Of a stretch of DNA of 64,000 bases, positions 63,131-64,000 are shown piece by piece (position 1 is the stretch's first letter; each line of letters starts with the position of its first letter). This stretch comes from Aedoeadaptatus coxii (GTDB lineage: Bacteria; Bacillota; Clostridia; Tissierellales; Peptoniphilaceae), in the NCBI RefSeq assembly GCF_001553115.1, contig NZ_KQ960183.1:1-64000 (forward strand), written 5' to 3'. A program made the position numbers and the translations under genes. The notes under the pieces are model-generated. The model saw only the letters and a list, made by a program, of their open reading frames with translations. It was not told the origin of the DNA and did not search any database.

Positions 63131-63703
63131 ATCGCTAAAGACGGAACATATAGAGGTGGAAGAAGAGTAAAAGCAGGAGGAAAACCACAGCCTGCTGTTG
63201 AAAAAATAGAAAAAGGTAAAAAAGTAGAAATACTAATGAATGATATTCCAACATTCACTCCAGAAGAAATAGATGCAGTTGACTTACCAGATGGAGCAGT
63301 TCTTGATGGAACAGATATGCCAGCACCTAGTGATTATCTATCTGCAAAACAAAAGAATGGAATACCACTAGGTGCAGATGAAATATATAAAGAGACATGG
63401 GGTTGGTTAAAACAGAGAAACTGTGAAAACTTAGTAAATCCAAGATTATTAGAATCCTACTCCCAGGCTTTTGCAAGATACATTCAATGTGAAGAGGCAA
63501 TAAGTCAATTTGGACTTTTAGGAAAGCATCCTACAACTGGTGGAGTTATTGCATCTCCATTTGTACAGATGTCTAGTCAGTTTCAAAAGACAGCAAATCT
63601 TCTATGGTATGAAATTTATGACATAGTGAAAGAAAACTGTACTGAAGTTTATGAAGATTATGGAGAAGATATGATGGAAAAATTACTAAGACAGAGGAGG
63701 TAA
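63131..63703 (+). CDS. P27-type small terminase subunit with ATC in place of a start codon
   Basis: 190 aa if begun at ATC 63131, which has AGGAGGTGAT at 63118-63127, a perfect ribosome site. The decoded start AKDGTYRGGRRVKAGGKPQP is the family's usual N terminus (KDGT..GG.R..AG.KP), so the coding region clearly begins there. The first ATG in frame is 63236, with no ribosome site and after the conserved part. A G to C change in ATG is the likely cause. The rest (WGWLKQRNCENLVNPRLLES) is the expected helical terminase. The protein recognises the packaging site of phage DNA. Confidence 0.8.
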   Translation: MAKDGTYRGGRRVKAGGKPQPAVEKIEKGKKVEILMNDIPTFTPEEIDAVDLPDGAVLDGTDMPAPSDYLSAKQKNGIPLGADEIYKETWGWLKQRNCENLVNPRLLESYSQAFARYIQCEEAISQFGLLGKHPTTGGVIASPFVQMSSQFQKTANLLWYEIYDIVKENCTEVYEDYGEDMMEKLLRQRR

Positions 63704-63708
63704 TAAAT

Positions 63709-64000
63709 TTGTTTGAAAAAGTAAATCCAAAGCATCCAGATAAAATAGCAGATTGCATCGCTGGTGCAATTGTAGATTTAGCATATAAAGCAAAAGATAA
63801 TCCTAAAATAGCAGTTGAAGTTTTGCTGGGACATGGAAATTGTCATGTAATTATAGAAACAGATTGTAATCTAAATAAAAAAGAAATTGAAACAGCGATT
63901 AAGAGGATAGCTGGAGATATCAAAGCAGATATTAAAATAGTAGAACAGGATATCCACCTATCAAATAATCAAAAAGAAAAGATAAGATGTGGTGACAATG
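63709..64000 (+). CDS. metK: Phage S-adenosylmethionine synthetase, 5' part
   Basis: Partial, 97 codons in the window. It starts at TTG 63709, with GAGGAGGTAA just before, and reads FEKVNPKHPDKIADCIAGAI, the conserved start of SAM synthetases (HPDKIAD). It makes S-adenosylmethionine from methionine and ATP. Phage copies often stand beside DNA methyltransferase genes. The gene follows the terminase gene by 5 bases and continues beyond the right edge. Confidence 0.9.
   Translation, partial: MFEKVNPKHPDKIADCIAGAIVDLAYKAKDNPKIAVEVLLGHGNCHVIIETDCNLNKKEIETAIKRIAGDIKADIKIVEQDIHLSNNQKEKIRCGDN

Overview
The window is a piece of the chromosome of an anaerobic, low-oxygen-adapted Firmicute, probably a Clostridia/Tissierellia-type organism (a Peptoniphilaceae relative is my best guess). 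This rests on the Firmicutes ATP synthase gene order, lactate dehydrogenase, a butyryl-CoA-dehydrogenase-type enzyme, a flavodiiron protein, a very large 2-hydroxyacyl-CoA dehydratase activase, SLH and stalk-domain surface proteins, and a D-Asp/D-Glu racemase plus ligase pair. No 16S gene is present, so the species is not determined. No tRNA, rRNA or CRISPR array was found.

Positions 1-48,721 are chromosomal, with roughly half G+C and tightly packed operons. In order: a cell-wall phosphodiester glycosidase with an XRE/ImmA regulator pair divergent from a Y-family DNA polymerase (0.2-4.7 kb); a complete F-type ATP synthase operon atpZ-I-B-E-F-H-A-G-D-C with a Na+-type c subunit signature (4.8-11.6 kb); cardiolipin synthase, two membrane proteins and two RNA methyltransferases (11.8-17.3 kb); a NurA/HerA DNA-end-processing pair split by an SLH surface protein (17.3-23.1 kb); PnuC and L-lactate dehydrogenase (23.1-24.8 kb); an acyl-CoA dehydrogenase / ETF-alpha / rubredoxin fusion followed by a flavodiiron protein, which together look like a soluble oxygen-scavenging electron chain (25.4-28.6 kb); a CBS-regulated Mn pyrophosphatase, a TetR regulator, a radical SAM protein, a small alarmone synthetase, a frameshifted TVP38-type gene and a DegV protein (28.7-35.4 kb); the dehydratase activase (35.5-39.7 kb); pdxS with a divergent MocR-type regulator, a TraX-family gene behind a FadR-like operator, the D-amino-acid racemase/ligase pair, SelO and RlmD (39.8-48.7 kb).

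Positions 48,722-64,000 are a different kind of DNA: AT-rich, with phage-type genes, starting immediately after the rlmD stop codon. This is the left part of an integrated prophage or related element. It opens with a lysogeny switch (XRE repressor plus an ImmA-type protease that carries extra zinc ribbons), runs through a structured leader and a sigma-like regulator, then a replication module (DUF2800 nuclease broken by an amber stop, DUF2815 ssDNA-binding protein, family A DNA polymerase, primase/helicase, VRR-NUC nuclease, SNF2 helicase), and ends in a DUF1492/ArpU-type late regulator, an HNH nuclease, the small terminase subunit and the start of a phage S-adenosylmethionine synthetase. The integrase, portal and capsid genes are not in the window.

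The most unusual object is inside the phage DNA polymerase. An intein interrupts polymerase motif B, and its central part also encodes, in a different reading frame, a recognisable HNH-type endonuclease. Both frames stay open, so the homing nuclease appears to be overprinted on the intein rather than fused into it.
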